Origin: JAKVCB01 sp965243695 | GTDB lineage: Bacteria; Planctomycetota; Planctomycetia; Pirellulales; Lacipirellulaceae | Assembly (NCBI GenBank): GCA_965243695.1 | Contig: CBDEWC010000046.1 | Coordinates: forward strand, 1-64,000 | DNA length: 64,000 nucleotides | Reading direction: 5' to 3' | Program-made: the position numbers and the translations under genes | The notes under the pieces: generated by a model | The model's input: only the letters and a program-made list of their open reading frames with translations | What the model was told of the DNA's origin: nothing | Databases searched by the model: none | Part shown: one piece after another, positions 9,453 through 17,508 of the stretch | Layout of the letters: each line of letters starts with the position of its first letter | Numbering within the stretch: the stretch's first letter is position 1

Positions 9453-9543
9453 CCGCTGCTATGCCAGCCTCTCAGCGAATATCCCATCAAACACCCGCCA
9501 ACTCGGAAACCTTCAACTCACCAAATCGATGGCAAGTCCTGTT

Positions 9544-10218
9544 ATGAAATTCGACCTTCCCTCAACCCCCATTCGCGCCGTGATATTTGACCTCGACGGG
9601 TTACTTGTTAACACCGAGGACCTCTACGAAAAATCAGACAACGAGTTGTTAGGTCAACACGGCCATACCATGAATGACCACTTGCGCGAGCAGATTATGG
9701 GTCTCACCGCACAAGAATCACTCCAAACGATGATCGACGCATTTGCGCTCGATACCACTATGGAAGAACTTTATCTCGCGTCGGAAGCTATCATGCGAGA
9801 GCTGATTGCTAACGAACTGGAACCGATGCCTGGAATGCTTGACTTGCTTACCACACTCAAAGCAGGTGGTTTCCGGAGGATTGTGGCAACTAGCGGTCGA
9901 CGGACCTATGCGCACGAACTGCTGAAAACCTGCGACATTGCCCATCACTTCGAATTCGTGCTAACTGCCGATGACGTCCAGCGAGCCAAACCCCATCCAG
10001 AAATCTACCAGCTGGCAGCTCAACGGCTGGGTCTTGCGCCGGCAGCTACCATGGTATTGGAAGACAGCGCCAACGGCGTCCGGGCTGCGAGTACCGCTGG
10101 CGCCTATACGGTCGCGGTACCTAACCGCCACACCGCGTCACATTCGTTTGAGGGTGCTTCGCTGATCGCCGATACACTTGCCGATCCGCGAATATTAATC
10201 GCCCTTGGCCTCGCTTGA
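9544..10218 (+). CDS. HAD-superfamily phosphatase (beta-phosphoglucomutase/GPP-like)
   Basis: Motif I is FDLDGLLVN with the nucleophile and acid/base Asp pair. Motif II is VATSGR, motif III is around RAKPHPEIY with its Lys, and motif IV is VLEDSANGV. A helical cap lies between motifs I and II, as in subclass IA enzymes of the sugar-phosphate phosphatase and beta-phosphoglucomutase group. I start at ATG 9544 (ATG 9529 also possible) rather than the far upstream 9412, because the leader carries an out-of-frame duplication and no conserved residues. The 3' end overlaps the convergent secreted-protein gene by 24 bases. Substrate is unknown. Confidence 0.85.
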   Translation: MKFDLPSTPIRAVIFDLDGLLVNTEDLYEKSDNELLGQHGHTMNDHLREQIMGLTAQESLQTMIDAFALDTTMEELYLASEAIMRELIANELEPMPGMLDLLTTLKAGGFRRIVATSGRRTYAHELLKTCDIAHHFEFVLTADDVQRAKPHPEIYQLAAQRLGLAPAATMVLEDSANGVRAASTAGAYTVAVPNRHTASHSFEGASLIADTLADPRILIALGLA

Positions 10219-11457
10219 AGCCGGTGGTTGAAATTCGGGCTCACCTGGCGGGATTGGCGAAGTTGTTGGCGCAACCGGCGGGCGCATACCAGCCTTGGCC
10301 GAAACTTTAGGACTCGGAGTCGCAGGGGTTGACTCCTGCCCCTCCTGCGCAAGCCGGCTAATCTGCCCGCTGAGTGCCGCTGCATCGAACGGGTCGCGCT
10401 GTCGCTGCCCTGGCCGGGTTGCGCCGAAGCGGACTCGTGGTGGCCCTCCCCGTCGACGCGGCGTTTGCCAGTGCGCGGCCGGCATCACTCCACGCTGTAC
10501 CGTCGACTGCACTGTCGGCTGCGACGGTACTAATTGTGAAGGCAAGAAAATCGCTGGCTGATCCAGTTCGGCAAGATAGGGCGACTGCACCTCGTCGGTA
10601 ACCAGGGCCACCCATTGCACTAAAAGCTGACGGAGGGCGCGCCGGTGTGGCGGAAAAATCGCGTGATCAAGCCCACCATGTGGCTTCAAGGGAATAACCA
10701 ACAAAGGACTCTGGGTGGGATCGGTACGGTCAATTTGCGAAAGAGCCTCGGAGAGGTTGTGCTGTGTTGTCTTTCGGTTGCTCTCACCATACAAGAGCGC
10801 ACGACTCAGCGAAAACTCAGTGGGCCCCTTAGGACGATGGCAACCCGAGGTCGTGCAATTATTGACCAGCAGGGGCTGGACTCGTCGCGTAAACAGCTCC
10901 AGGGCGCCTCTGGGAAGCTCTATTGGGGATTCTGGATTTTCCGCCCTGCCACTCTCCTGGGGTTTGCTGATTGTTTCAATTTTCTTTTCTTCAGCCTGAC
11001 GACGGGCACTGTTGACAAGCAGCCGCCGCTCAAGGAGTTCCAGTTGCCGGTGGTCAGGGTCCTTGCCACGCGCCTCGAGTAACTCCAATGAAGCTTCCGC
11101 CCAAAGAGAATGCCGCAGACACCACTCGGCAAGGTCAAGATGTTCGGTTGCCGTCAGTTGCCCTCGAGATGCCCTCTTTTGCTGGTACGCATCGACCAGG
11201 GATTGGGCAACAAATGCGACCTCACGCGTGGGAACCCGCATCAAGAGGCCTTCGCGTTGGATCTCGTAATGCTCACCCTGCATGGTGATCGAGCCCAGCA
11301 ACACACTGTCGTTGTGAAGCACTAACAATTGCCCCAGTGGCGGGGAAGAGGCAATGATTTCCGCCTGTGTCGGCCCGGGCTGCGCGTGCAGCAAACGACC
11401 GTCCGATACAAAGATCAGGGGGCCTACAAGAGCTGCTACGATTACCGTTTGGACCAT
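10195..11457 (-). CDS. Secreted protein with CX4CH motif, planctomycete type
   Basis: The 420-residue protein starts with a signal peptide ending near residue 25 (cleavage after LLHA). The N-terminal half has a short beta-rich segment and a helical region of about residues 90-180. At about residue 205 the segment QPLLVNNCTTSGCHRPKG carries C-x4-C-H. This resembles the beginning of planctomycete cytochrome-like domains but with four rather than two residues between the cysteines. The C-terminal third is Pro/Ser/Gln-rich and probably disordered. The function is not known; heme attachment is possible but unproven. The gene converges on and overlaps the HAD phosphatase gene. Confidence 0.7.
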   Translation of the reverse strand: MVQTVIVAALVGPLIFVSDGRLLHAQPGPTQAEIIASSPPLGQLLVLHNDSVLLGSITMQGEHYEIQREGLLMRVPTREVAFVAQSLVDAYQQKRASRGQLTATEHLDLAEWCLRHSLWAEASLELLEARGKDPDHRQLELLERRLLVNSARRQAEEKKIETISKPQESGRAENPESPIELPRGALELFTRRVQPLLVNNCTTSGCHRPKGPTEFSLSRALLYGESNRKTTQHNLSEALSQIDRTDPTQSPLLVIPLKPHGGLDHAIFPPHRRALRQLLVQWVALVTDEVQSPYLAELDQPAIFLPSQLVPSQPTVQSTVQRGVMPAAHWQTPRRRGGPPRVRFGATRPGQRQRDPFDAAALSGQISRLAQEGQESTPATPSPKVSAKAGMRPPVAPTTSPIPPGEPEFQPPASSEAKGD

Positions 11458-11594
11458 GGCGACCGAAATCTAGGAAAATGACGTTTTCAGGTCAACCCTG
11501 GTCACCCCGGGAGTCGCTCGATATACTGGCCCTTTTGCGGTCCGCTTGGTTTGGATAGCCTTCGGCGACCGGTGCCCGGCGCCACAATCTGCTG

Positions 11595-11882
11595 ATGCCG
11601 CCTACCCCTGCCACAAAGCGTCGTTTGGTCCATTATTCTGGCCGAGTCCAGGGCGTTGGGTTTCGCTTTACGGCAAAATCGGCTGCCGACAGGTGTGCTA
11701 TCAGCGGGTATGTGCGAAATTTGGCCGATGGCCGGGTTGAGCTCTTGGCAGAGGGTACCGCTAAGGAGTTAAATGCCTTGCTAGGGACTATTCGCTCTGA
11801 AACAGCCGGGCACATTGAAGACGAACACTCCGAAAGCCTCCCGGCGACAGGCGAATTTACAGGATTCAATATTCATTATTAA
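11595..11882 (+). CDS. acyP: Acylphosphatase
   Basis: Small cytosolic enzyme that hydrolyses acyl phosphates. The 95-residue protein has both family signatures: YSGRVQGVGFR (phosphate-binding loop with the catalytic Arg) and GYVRNLADGRVE with the catalytic Asn. The length is normal. It is followed after only six bases by an ABC permease gene on the same strand, so the two are probably co-transcribed, although no functional link is evident. Confidence 0.93.
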   Translation: MPPTPATKRRLVHYSGRVQGVGFRFTAKSAADRCAISGYVRNLADGRVELLAEGTAKELNALLGTIRSETAGHIEDEHSESLPATGEFTGFNIHY

Positions 11883-11888
11883 CGTTTT

Positions 11889-13385
11889 ATGATGTCTCTC
11901 TCACTTTTAGCTGTACTATTCGCTGCAAATTTGTCGGTTTGGCTGGGGCCCTTATGGCTGTTCTCAGCTGGAATTTCTCTCGGCGTTGGCATTCTTCTGA
12001 TCCTCTGGGGGATCCTCTGGCTTGTCTCCCGGCAATCTGCCAGAGCCATTCCGCGAATCCTTCAAGAAGGCCCCTTGGTACCGATCACGTATGCGGTCTT
12101 TGTCCTGGTCGGGTTCACGATTCTGGCGAGTGGGACCATGTCGGTCAGCGACGTGGTCGCTTCCCTCAACCGCCTGCCCGCAGTAGGCCAAACCCAACTG
12201 AAAGTGGAGATTCCAGCTCAGGCGGAAGACCTGGAAATCCCCATCGAGTTTCGTGCCGACGAGATTCATCGATATTCATTTTCCAGCGATCAGGATCTCC
12301 GGATTAACGTCGAGACTGGCAAGGCCTATTCTGCCCCGCTCATTTTCGTAGAAGGCGATGAACCGTATGCGTGGACACCTGCCAGCAAGATTGCCCGACA
12401 GTTTGATGGCATCGTCAACACTCTCTACATCACCAATGAAAGTGATGCGGCAACGCTTCTCACCATTGATGTATTGACCGACGTCGAAATGCCCGAGGTC
12501 CATCAAATTCCGATTGTGGCAGCCAGCGTGGTGGGACTCTACCTGCTTTACCTGTTACTTTACGCGCTCTTACCAGGAATATCAGCCATTGCAATGGCGA
12601 CTGCCAAGGAAGCAATGGCACAACCCCTTTTTTTAATCGCCTTGCTCATTGGTGGATTCGCTTTACTGTCCTTTGTCTATGTGCCGTACAACACGTTTGG
12701 CGAGGACGTCAAGGTTTTGCGAAATACCGGATTTGAAACGATCATGGCGTTGGCGATCATGCTCGCTCTATGGACGGCCAGCACCTCTATCGCCGACGAG
12801 ATTGAAGGCCGTACGGCCATTACCTTGCTTTCCAAACCCATTAGCCGTCGGCAATTTGTACTTGGCAAATTCCTCGGTATTATTTGGCCAATCCTGGTCT
12901 TCTTTGTATTGCTTGGCCTGGTCTTGATGGTCGCGGTGTCCTTCAAGGTCGTTTATGATGCGCGCGAAACGGCCAATCCAAATCCCGATTGGCAACTCTG
13001 TTATGATGAAATGATGCGTGTTGTACCCGGGCTGGTGCTTGCTTTCCTCGAAACTGTCGTTCTTGCATCCATCAGCGTCGCAATTTCAACACGTCTCCCC
13101 TTCATACCCAACCTGATTATTTGCGGTTCCATCTATGTGCTGGGGCACCTGGGAACCCGCATCGTGCAGTCCTCCGCCGTCCAACTGGAGTTTGTCGGCT
13201 TTATCGGCCGCCTGGTGGCACTCGTGCTACCGGTGCTCGACCATTTCAACATCCAAGCAGCTGTAGCGGGCGGAGTCGACGTGCCAGCCGCGTACCTTGG
13301 CTGGGCCCTGGCCTACTGCATTCTCTATTGCACCGTGGCCATGTTGTTGGCACTGATCCTGTTCGAAGATCGCGATCTCGCCTAG
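11889..13385 (+). CDS. ABC-2 type transporter permease
   Basis: The 498-residue integral membrane protein has two spans near the N-terminus (about residues 1-80). A periplasmic beta-rich domain of about 130 residues follows (the segment with EIPIEFRADEIHRYSFS). The C-terminal bundle of about six spans carries the motif ITLLSKPISRRQFVLGKFLG, typical of ABC-2 permeases of the NosY/GldF kind. The matching ATPase is not in the immediate neighbourhood. The gene lies directly downstream of acyP. The large inserted extracytoplasmic domain is unusual and may bind a substrate or an envelope partner. Confidence 0.8.
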   Translation: MMSLSLLAVLFAANLSVWLGPLWLFSAGISLGVGILLILWGILWLVSRQSARAIPRILQEGPLVPITYAVFVLVGFTILASGTMSVSDVVASLNRLPAVGQTQLKVEIPAQAEDLEIPIEFRADEIHRYSFSSDQDLRINVETGKAYSAPLIFVEGDEPYAWTPASKIARQFDGIVNTLYITNESDAATLLTIDVLTDVEMPEVHQIPIVAASVVGLYLLYLLLYALLPGISAIAMATAKEAMAQPLFLIALLIGGFALLSFVYVPYNTFGEDVKVLRNTGFETIMALAIMLALWTASTSIADEIEGRTAITLLSKPISRRQFVLGKFLGIIWPILVFFVLLGLVLMVAVSFKVVYDARETANPNPDWQLCYDEMMRVVPGLVLAFLETVVLASISVAISTRLPFIPNLIICGSIYVLGHLGTRIVQSSAVQLEFVGFIGRLVALVLPVLDHFNIQAAVAGGVDVPAAYLGWALAYCILYCTVAMLLALILFEDRDLA

Positions 13386-13422
13386 CGAAAAGGGTACGGC
13401 AGGAGAAGCCAACGCACCTGGA

Positions 13423-14532
13423 TCAACCTGCCTTCCGCCGCTGGGGAACATCTCGGTCCCAGGAAGTGGGATCATAGAGAATGGGCGACGCCGGCATCGC
13501 CCGTGGACCACACCGCTTGCTTCCTGCTCCGTCCCAACTGTGATTTGCAATTTGATCAAGAATAAGTTCAGCCACGGCCACGGCATTACGACCGGCAACA
13601 CCATCTACCTGCGGGGCTCTCCGTTGCTGAATGGCACGAACCAGATCGCGTTGCTCTTCTTCGATCGCATTAACCTGCGGAGGGTGATAGACCTGCTTGA
13701 CGAGCAGTTCTTCGAACATGTGCTTTTTCCAGTAGGCCACGTCATCCGCTGCAATTTCGCCAAATTCCAACTCGCGTTTCAAGACATCTTCTCGGGGAGC
13801 AACCAACGTCGCCTGTGCCTTGGCAAAATCAATTGATGCAAAACAGCTGGCGGTCGTGACCTGCATGGTGCGACGCATTTCGTAACTCACCCGCGAGGCC
13901 GTTAGTTGGGCCACACAACCCGTAGCAAAGGTAAGTCGAACGCTAGCCATGTCTTCCTGGTCCCCGAGCACGGAGATCCCAAGCGCGTCAACCTGAGTAA
14001 CCGGGGCATCCACCAGGGCAAGGATGATATCCAAATCGTGGATCATCACATCCAGCACAACGCCAATATCGGTCGACCGAAACGAGTACCCACTGGTACG
14101 AGTGGCCTCAATATACTTCGGGTCTTTGAGCTTGCTGGCAACACAGGTAAAAGCCGGATTGAATCGCTCCACATGCCCAACCTGAAGTACGCTTCCTTGT
14201 CGATCGGCACACCGAAGAAGCTCCTCAGCTTCGGCAACCGTCGATGCAAGCGGTTTCTCAACCAACAGCGACAAACCTCCCTTGATCAATTGCCGGCCAA
14301 TATCGCAATGCGTAAAAGTTGGCGTCGCCAATACGGCCGCATCGACCTGGTCCACGATCTCGCGAAAATCTGCGACCGGCCTGCAGCCCGCTTCCTGAGC
14401 AACCCGTTGCCGTGACTCTTTGAGCGGATCACAGACGGCAACCAGTTCGACGTCGTCAAGCTGCGCTGCGATCTTCGCGTGAAATCGACCTAAATGGCCA
14501 GCACCAACAACTGCCAAACGAATAGGAGTCAC
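13423..14532 (-). CDS. Gfo/Idh/MocA-family oxidoreductase linked to lpxA
   Basis: NAD(P)-dependent sugar dehydrogenase family. The Rossmann motif VVGAGHLGRFHAK is at the N-terminus, EKPLAST follows at about residue 92, and a C-terminal alpha/beta domain completes the 369-residue protein. Its ATG overlaps the stop of lpxA by four bases (ATGA), so translation is probably coupled. Oxidoreductases of this family next to lpxA include GnnA, which oxidises UDP-GlcNAc at C3 for making a 3-amino lipid A precursor. That role fits the context but is inference, as no GnnB-type aminotransferase is visible here. Confidence 0.85.
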   Translation of the reverse strand: MTPIRLAVVGAGHLGRFHAKIAAQLDDVELVAVCDPLKESRQRVAQEAGCRPVADFREIVDQVDAAVLATPTFTHCDIGRQLIKGGLSLLVEKPLASTVAEAEELLRCADRQGSVLQVGHVERFNPAFTCVASKLKDPKYIEATRTSGYSFRSTDIGVVLDVMIHDLDIILALVDAPVTQVDALGISVLGDQEDMASVRLTFATGCVAQLTASRVSYEMRRTMQVTTASCFASIDFAKAQATLVAPREDVLKRELEFGEIAADDVAYWKKHMFEELLVKQVYHPPQVNAIEEEQRDLVRAIQQRRAPQVDGVAGRNAVAVAELILDQIANHSWDGAGSKRCGPRAMPASPILYDPTSWDRDVPQRRKAG

Positions 14533-15335
14533 GCTGCCTTCCTTCTTTCTCGGCCACGACCATGACGCCCATCCTGCTGGCCAGCAACAAACGTCAAAAG
14601 CGAATTCACTTCCGAAGCCAAGTGCCCGTTTCCACGCAAAATCTCCCGGGCAGGCTCTAATCCAATCTTGCCGCGGTAGATCAGACGGTGAGCTTCGGCA
14701 AGGCTGTCGATAACCTCCGCCGTAAAATTGTGCCGCTTTAATGCCACAATATTAATACATCGCGGGCGGGCAGGTGCCCCCTCGCACAACATGAATGGTG
14801 GCACGTCGTGAAGCACACGGCTCAACCCACCCACAAAACTGTAACTCCCAATCGTGGCGTAGTGATGGACCCCCACCGCACCCGAAATGGAAGCATAATC
14901 TTCCACATGAACATGACCACCCAAAAGAGCACAATTCGCCATAATCACATGATCACCCAGCTTGCAATCGTGTGCGACGTGAGAGCACGCCATCAACATA
15001 TTGTTGTTCCCGATCAAGGTAACACCATCTTCTTTTTCACTCCCCCGATTGATCGTCACACTTTCGCGAATGATATTCCCATCCCCGATGACCACCTGCG
15101 TATTGCTACCGGTATAGCTCAGGTCTTGTGGCTCCCCCCCAATAACCGCACCTGGATAGATCTCATTGTTGTGCCCCAGGGTCACCTTCCCCATAACCGT
15201 GACACCGCTCACAAGACGTGTGCCGGAGTGAATCCTGACCTGGGGACCAATCGTACAAAAAGGGCCAATTTCAACATCTGTGTCGATTTCAGCTTGAGGG
15301 TCAATCCAGGCATTCGCCGCAATGCAAGTAGCCAT
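14529..15335 (-). CDS. lpxA: Acyl-ACP--UDP-N-acetylglucosamine O-acyltransferase
   Basis: First committed acylation of lipid A synthesis: transfers a 3-hydroxyacyl chain from ACP to UDP-GlcNAc. The 268-residue protein is built from left-handed beta-helix hexapeptides for about its first 190 residues, then a helical C-terminal domain. The active-site segment is CSHVAHDCKLGDH with the catalytic His. Length and layout match LpxA rather than LpxD. It lies between lpxC (58 bases upstream) and an oxidoreductase gene that overlaps its stop. Confidence 0.93.
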   Translation of the reverse strand: MATCIAANAWIDPQAEIDTDVEIGPFCTIGPQVRIHSGTRLVSGVTVMGKVTLGHNNEIYPGAVIGGEPQDLSYTGSNTQVVIGDGNIIRESVTINRGSEKEDGVTLIGNNNMLMACSHVAHDCKLGDHVIMANCALLGGHVHVEDYASISGAVGVHHYATIGSYSFVGGLSRVLHDVPPFMLCEGAPARPRCINIVALKRHNFTAEVIDSLAEAHRLIYRGKIGLEPAREILRGNGHLASEVNSLLTFVAGQQDGRHGRGRERRKAA

Positions 15336-15393
15336 AACAGATATTTTCGAGAATTGAAAGAATATGGTGGGTCAAAATAGGATTATCAAATTA

Positions 15394-16266
15394 CTAAGCG
15401 CATCTGCTCGTCGCCAACAAGTCTCCTGACTGCTTAACGACCGACCCTACCAATGCCGCATTAAGCGAATGGCCGCTTCGATTGGCAATAACGTGCCCTA
15501 CGATCGGACAATTTGCGAGGGCCAAATCACCAACGACATCAAGGATCTTGTGGCGCACACATTCATCTACAAACCGCAACGAATTTGCAATCGGGCCAGC
15601 CGAATTGAAAATCAACAAGTCACTCGGAGTCACCCGCTCTCCCAAACCTTGGGACATCAGCAAGCGTGCCTCTTCCTCCAGCAGAAAGGTTCGACAGGAA
15701 GCCAACTCCTGCCGAAATGTCTCCGGCGTAATCTCCACAGTGAGTGACTGCCTGCCAATCGGCCCCGAACCGTAATCAAGCCGATACTCGATCGACAACC
15801 CGGCCACCCGCGGCGGATTGATCTCGATCCAGGCCTGCTCATCACCAAATCGCAACTGCCGGTCGACCTGCAACGGGCACACTGGCAGACTCTGGTCGAG
15901 AATTCCAGCTCGATCGAGTGCTTCAACAAATGCCAGCGATGAACCGTCGCAACCTGGCAACTCTGCCGCATCGACCCAAACATCGCAATTGTCGATCCCA
16001 AGTCCACTGAGTGCCGCCAGAACATGTTCCACCATCTCAACTCGCACATCACCAACTTGCAAGCAGGTACGGCGAGGAACCGCAACCCGGCACCCTACGT
16101 CCACCGGCAGACGCACAGGCTGAGGAAGATCACCGCGAACAAACGCCACACCAGAGTCCGCCTTTGCCGGGCGGAATTCGACCCGCACATCCTGCCCGCT
16201 CCAATAACCAAAACCGGTCACAGCGACTCGCTGGGCGATTGTGCGTTGACAACGCAACGAAGACAT
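15394..16266 (-). CDS. lpxC: UDP-3-O-acyl-N-acetylglucosamine deacetylase
   Basis: Zinc amidase that removes the N-acetyl group in lipid A synthesis. In this 290-residue protein the zinc ligands can be read directly: His81 (in MVEHVLAAL), His239 and Asp243 (in RHKILDVVGD). The catalytic His266 lies in RSGHSLN. Spacing agrees closely with the known E. coli enzyme. The gene is upstream of lpxA on the same strand and downstream of ompH. Together these predict a Gram-negative outer membrane with lipid A or a variant of it. Confidence 0.94.
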   Translation of the reverse strand: MSSLRCQRTIAQRVAVTGFGYWSGQDVRVEFRPAKADSGVAFVRGDLPQPVRLPVDVGCRVAVPRRTCLQVGDVRVEMVEHVLAALSGLGIDNCDVWVDAAELPGCDGSSLAFVEALDRAGILDQSLPVCPLQVDRQLRFGDEQAWIEINPPRVAGLSIEYRLDYGSGPIGRQSLTVEITPETFRQELASCRTFLLEEEARLLMSQGLGERVTPSDLLIFNSAGPIANSLRFVDECVRHKILDVVGDLALANCPIVGHVIANRSGHSLNAALVGSVVKQSGDLLATSRCA

Positions 16267-16457
16267 GAGAATTCAACTCTCAAACAGGAGGTAGGAATTG
16301 TCCGGGGTGGACTCGTCGGCTACGATCACGCTCTCGCTCTCGCGACTTTGCTACAAAAGACCGAAAACAATCACTTGCCATCCTGCCCACCCACGCCACA
16401 ATCCCGAAAGCACAATACCTCTCGAAACGCGGCATGAAGAGCAGAGAACGACTCCCC

Positions 16458-17087
16458 CTAACGAGGGATCTGCTTTGAATCGGGCTGCGATGCTGCACGC
16501 GTATCACGATTCAAGAGGCCCAGCACATCGGGCGTAATATCAATACTGTTGTGAAACACAACCGGCTTGTTAATCGCCCGCAGCACGTCATCACGTCGAT
16601 TTGGATCGGGTGTCTCTCCATTGAACCGCAACACCAGCCCAATATTTTGCCGTTGGGCATAGTACTTAACGGCTTCGTTCACTTCGAGATAAGTCTGGTG
16701 GTAGACTTTGGCTTCACGCTCAAGAAAGTCTTTACGAAGCTGAGTCATCTCGAGATTGAAGTCCGCCTTTTGACGAGCAACCTCTTCGTCAAGGCGCTTG
16801 TATTCCGGCGTCCCCAAATTGTACTCATTGCGTTCAGCCTCCTTTTGGGCAATGCCTTCGCGCTTGGACTTGAGCGACTGCTCAATTCCTTGCATCTCAC
16901 CCTTCATCCCATCCATAGTCGCTTTAAAGCGCTGGTGGTTTTTGAAGATATACCCCACATCAACGACTGCAGTACCAAACTTGGTCGCATTAGCGCCAGC
17001 CTGATTCTGAGCCAGTGCAGTGGAAATGAATGAAACTTGGGCCGACAGGGCAGCGGCCAACACGACGGGAATTACGTGAGCTCTCAC
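16458..17087 (-). CDS. OmpH/Skp-family periplasmic chaperone
   Basis: Chaperone that holds unfolded outer-membrane proteins in the periplasm. The start is GTG at 17087, preceded by AAGGAG seven bases upstream, giving a clean signal peptide (VIPVVLAAALSAQVSF, cleavage after STALA). An in-frame start at 17222 would add 45 residues of no resemblance. The mature part begins with the family motif VVDVGYIFKNHQRFKA, followed by a long Glu/Lys/Arg-rich coiled coil (about residues 60-135) that forms the tentacles of Skp. The lpxC-lpxA cluster follows on the same strand, the usual neighbourhood of ompH in bacteria with an outer membrane. Confidence 0.88.
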   Translation of the reverse strand: MRAHVIPVVLAAALSAQVSFISTALAQNQAGANATKFGTAVVDVGYIFKNHQRFKATMDGMKGEMQGIEQSLKSKREGIAQKEAERNEYNLGTPEYKRLDEEVARQKADFNLEMTQLRKDFLEREAKVYHQTYLEVNEAVKYYAQRQNIGLVLRFNGETPDPNRRDDVLRAINKPVVFHNSIDITPDVLGLLNRDTRAASQPDSKQIPR

Positions 17088-17508
17088 GTCAGCACTCCTT
17101 GCTGATTGGTGGTCATCCTTGACCGATACGTGGGGGTAGCCAGAGCTTCGCCAGAAAAGGACCGTGGCGTGAAACCTGACCTTGAAAACGCGGGGCGTAT
17201 TTTGTCGAGAAGCCTCCCCCACGTAAAGACCAGTTAACTGCAGATTTCAAAATGGTTCCAAGCCCACTCCGCAGATGGCCCAATCAGGCAGCCAATAGGG
17301 GCCTCAAAAAGAATCGAACCACCACTTCCGTAGTACCGATAGCACCCACCCGACTGCAACCGCCGCCAAAAACGTATGGCTCGAAGCTCCCTGTCGGAGG
17401 TGCAATTCAAAACCGTGGCAGTTGCAATGGTACCATTCTGCAGCAAAGAAAGATTCAATCCGCACCGTTTGCCCATTGGTTGGATTCCGAAGGGCCCAAA
17501 TAAGGACC

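Noticed and set aside
14808..15380. 190-residue open frame antisense to lpxA
   Set aside because: Lies over the beta-helix repeats of a clear lpxA gene; periodic antisense openness is expected there.
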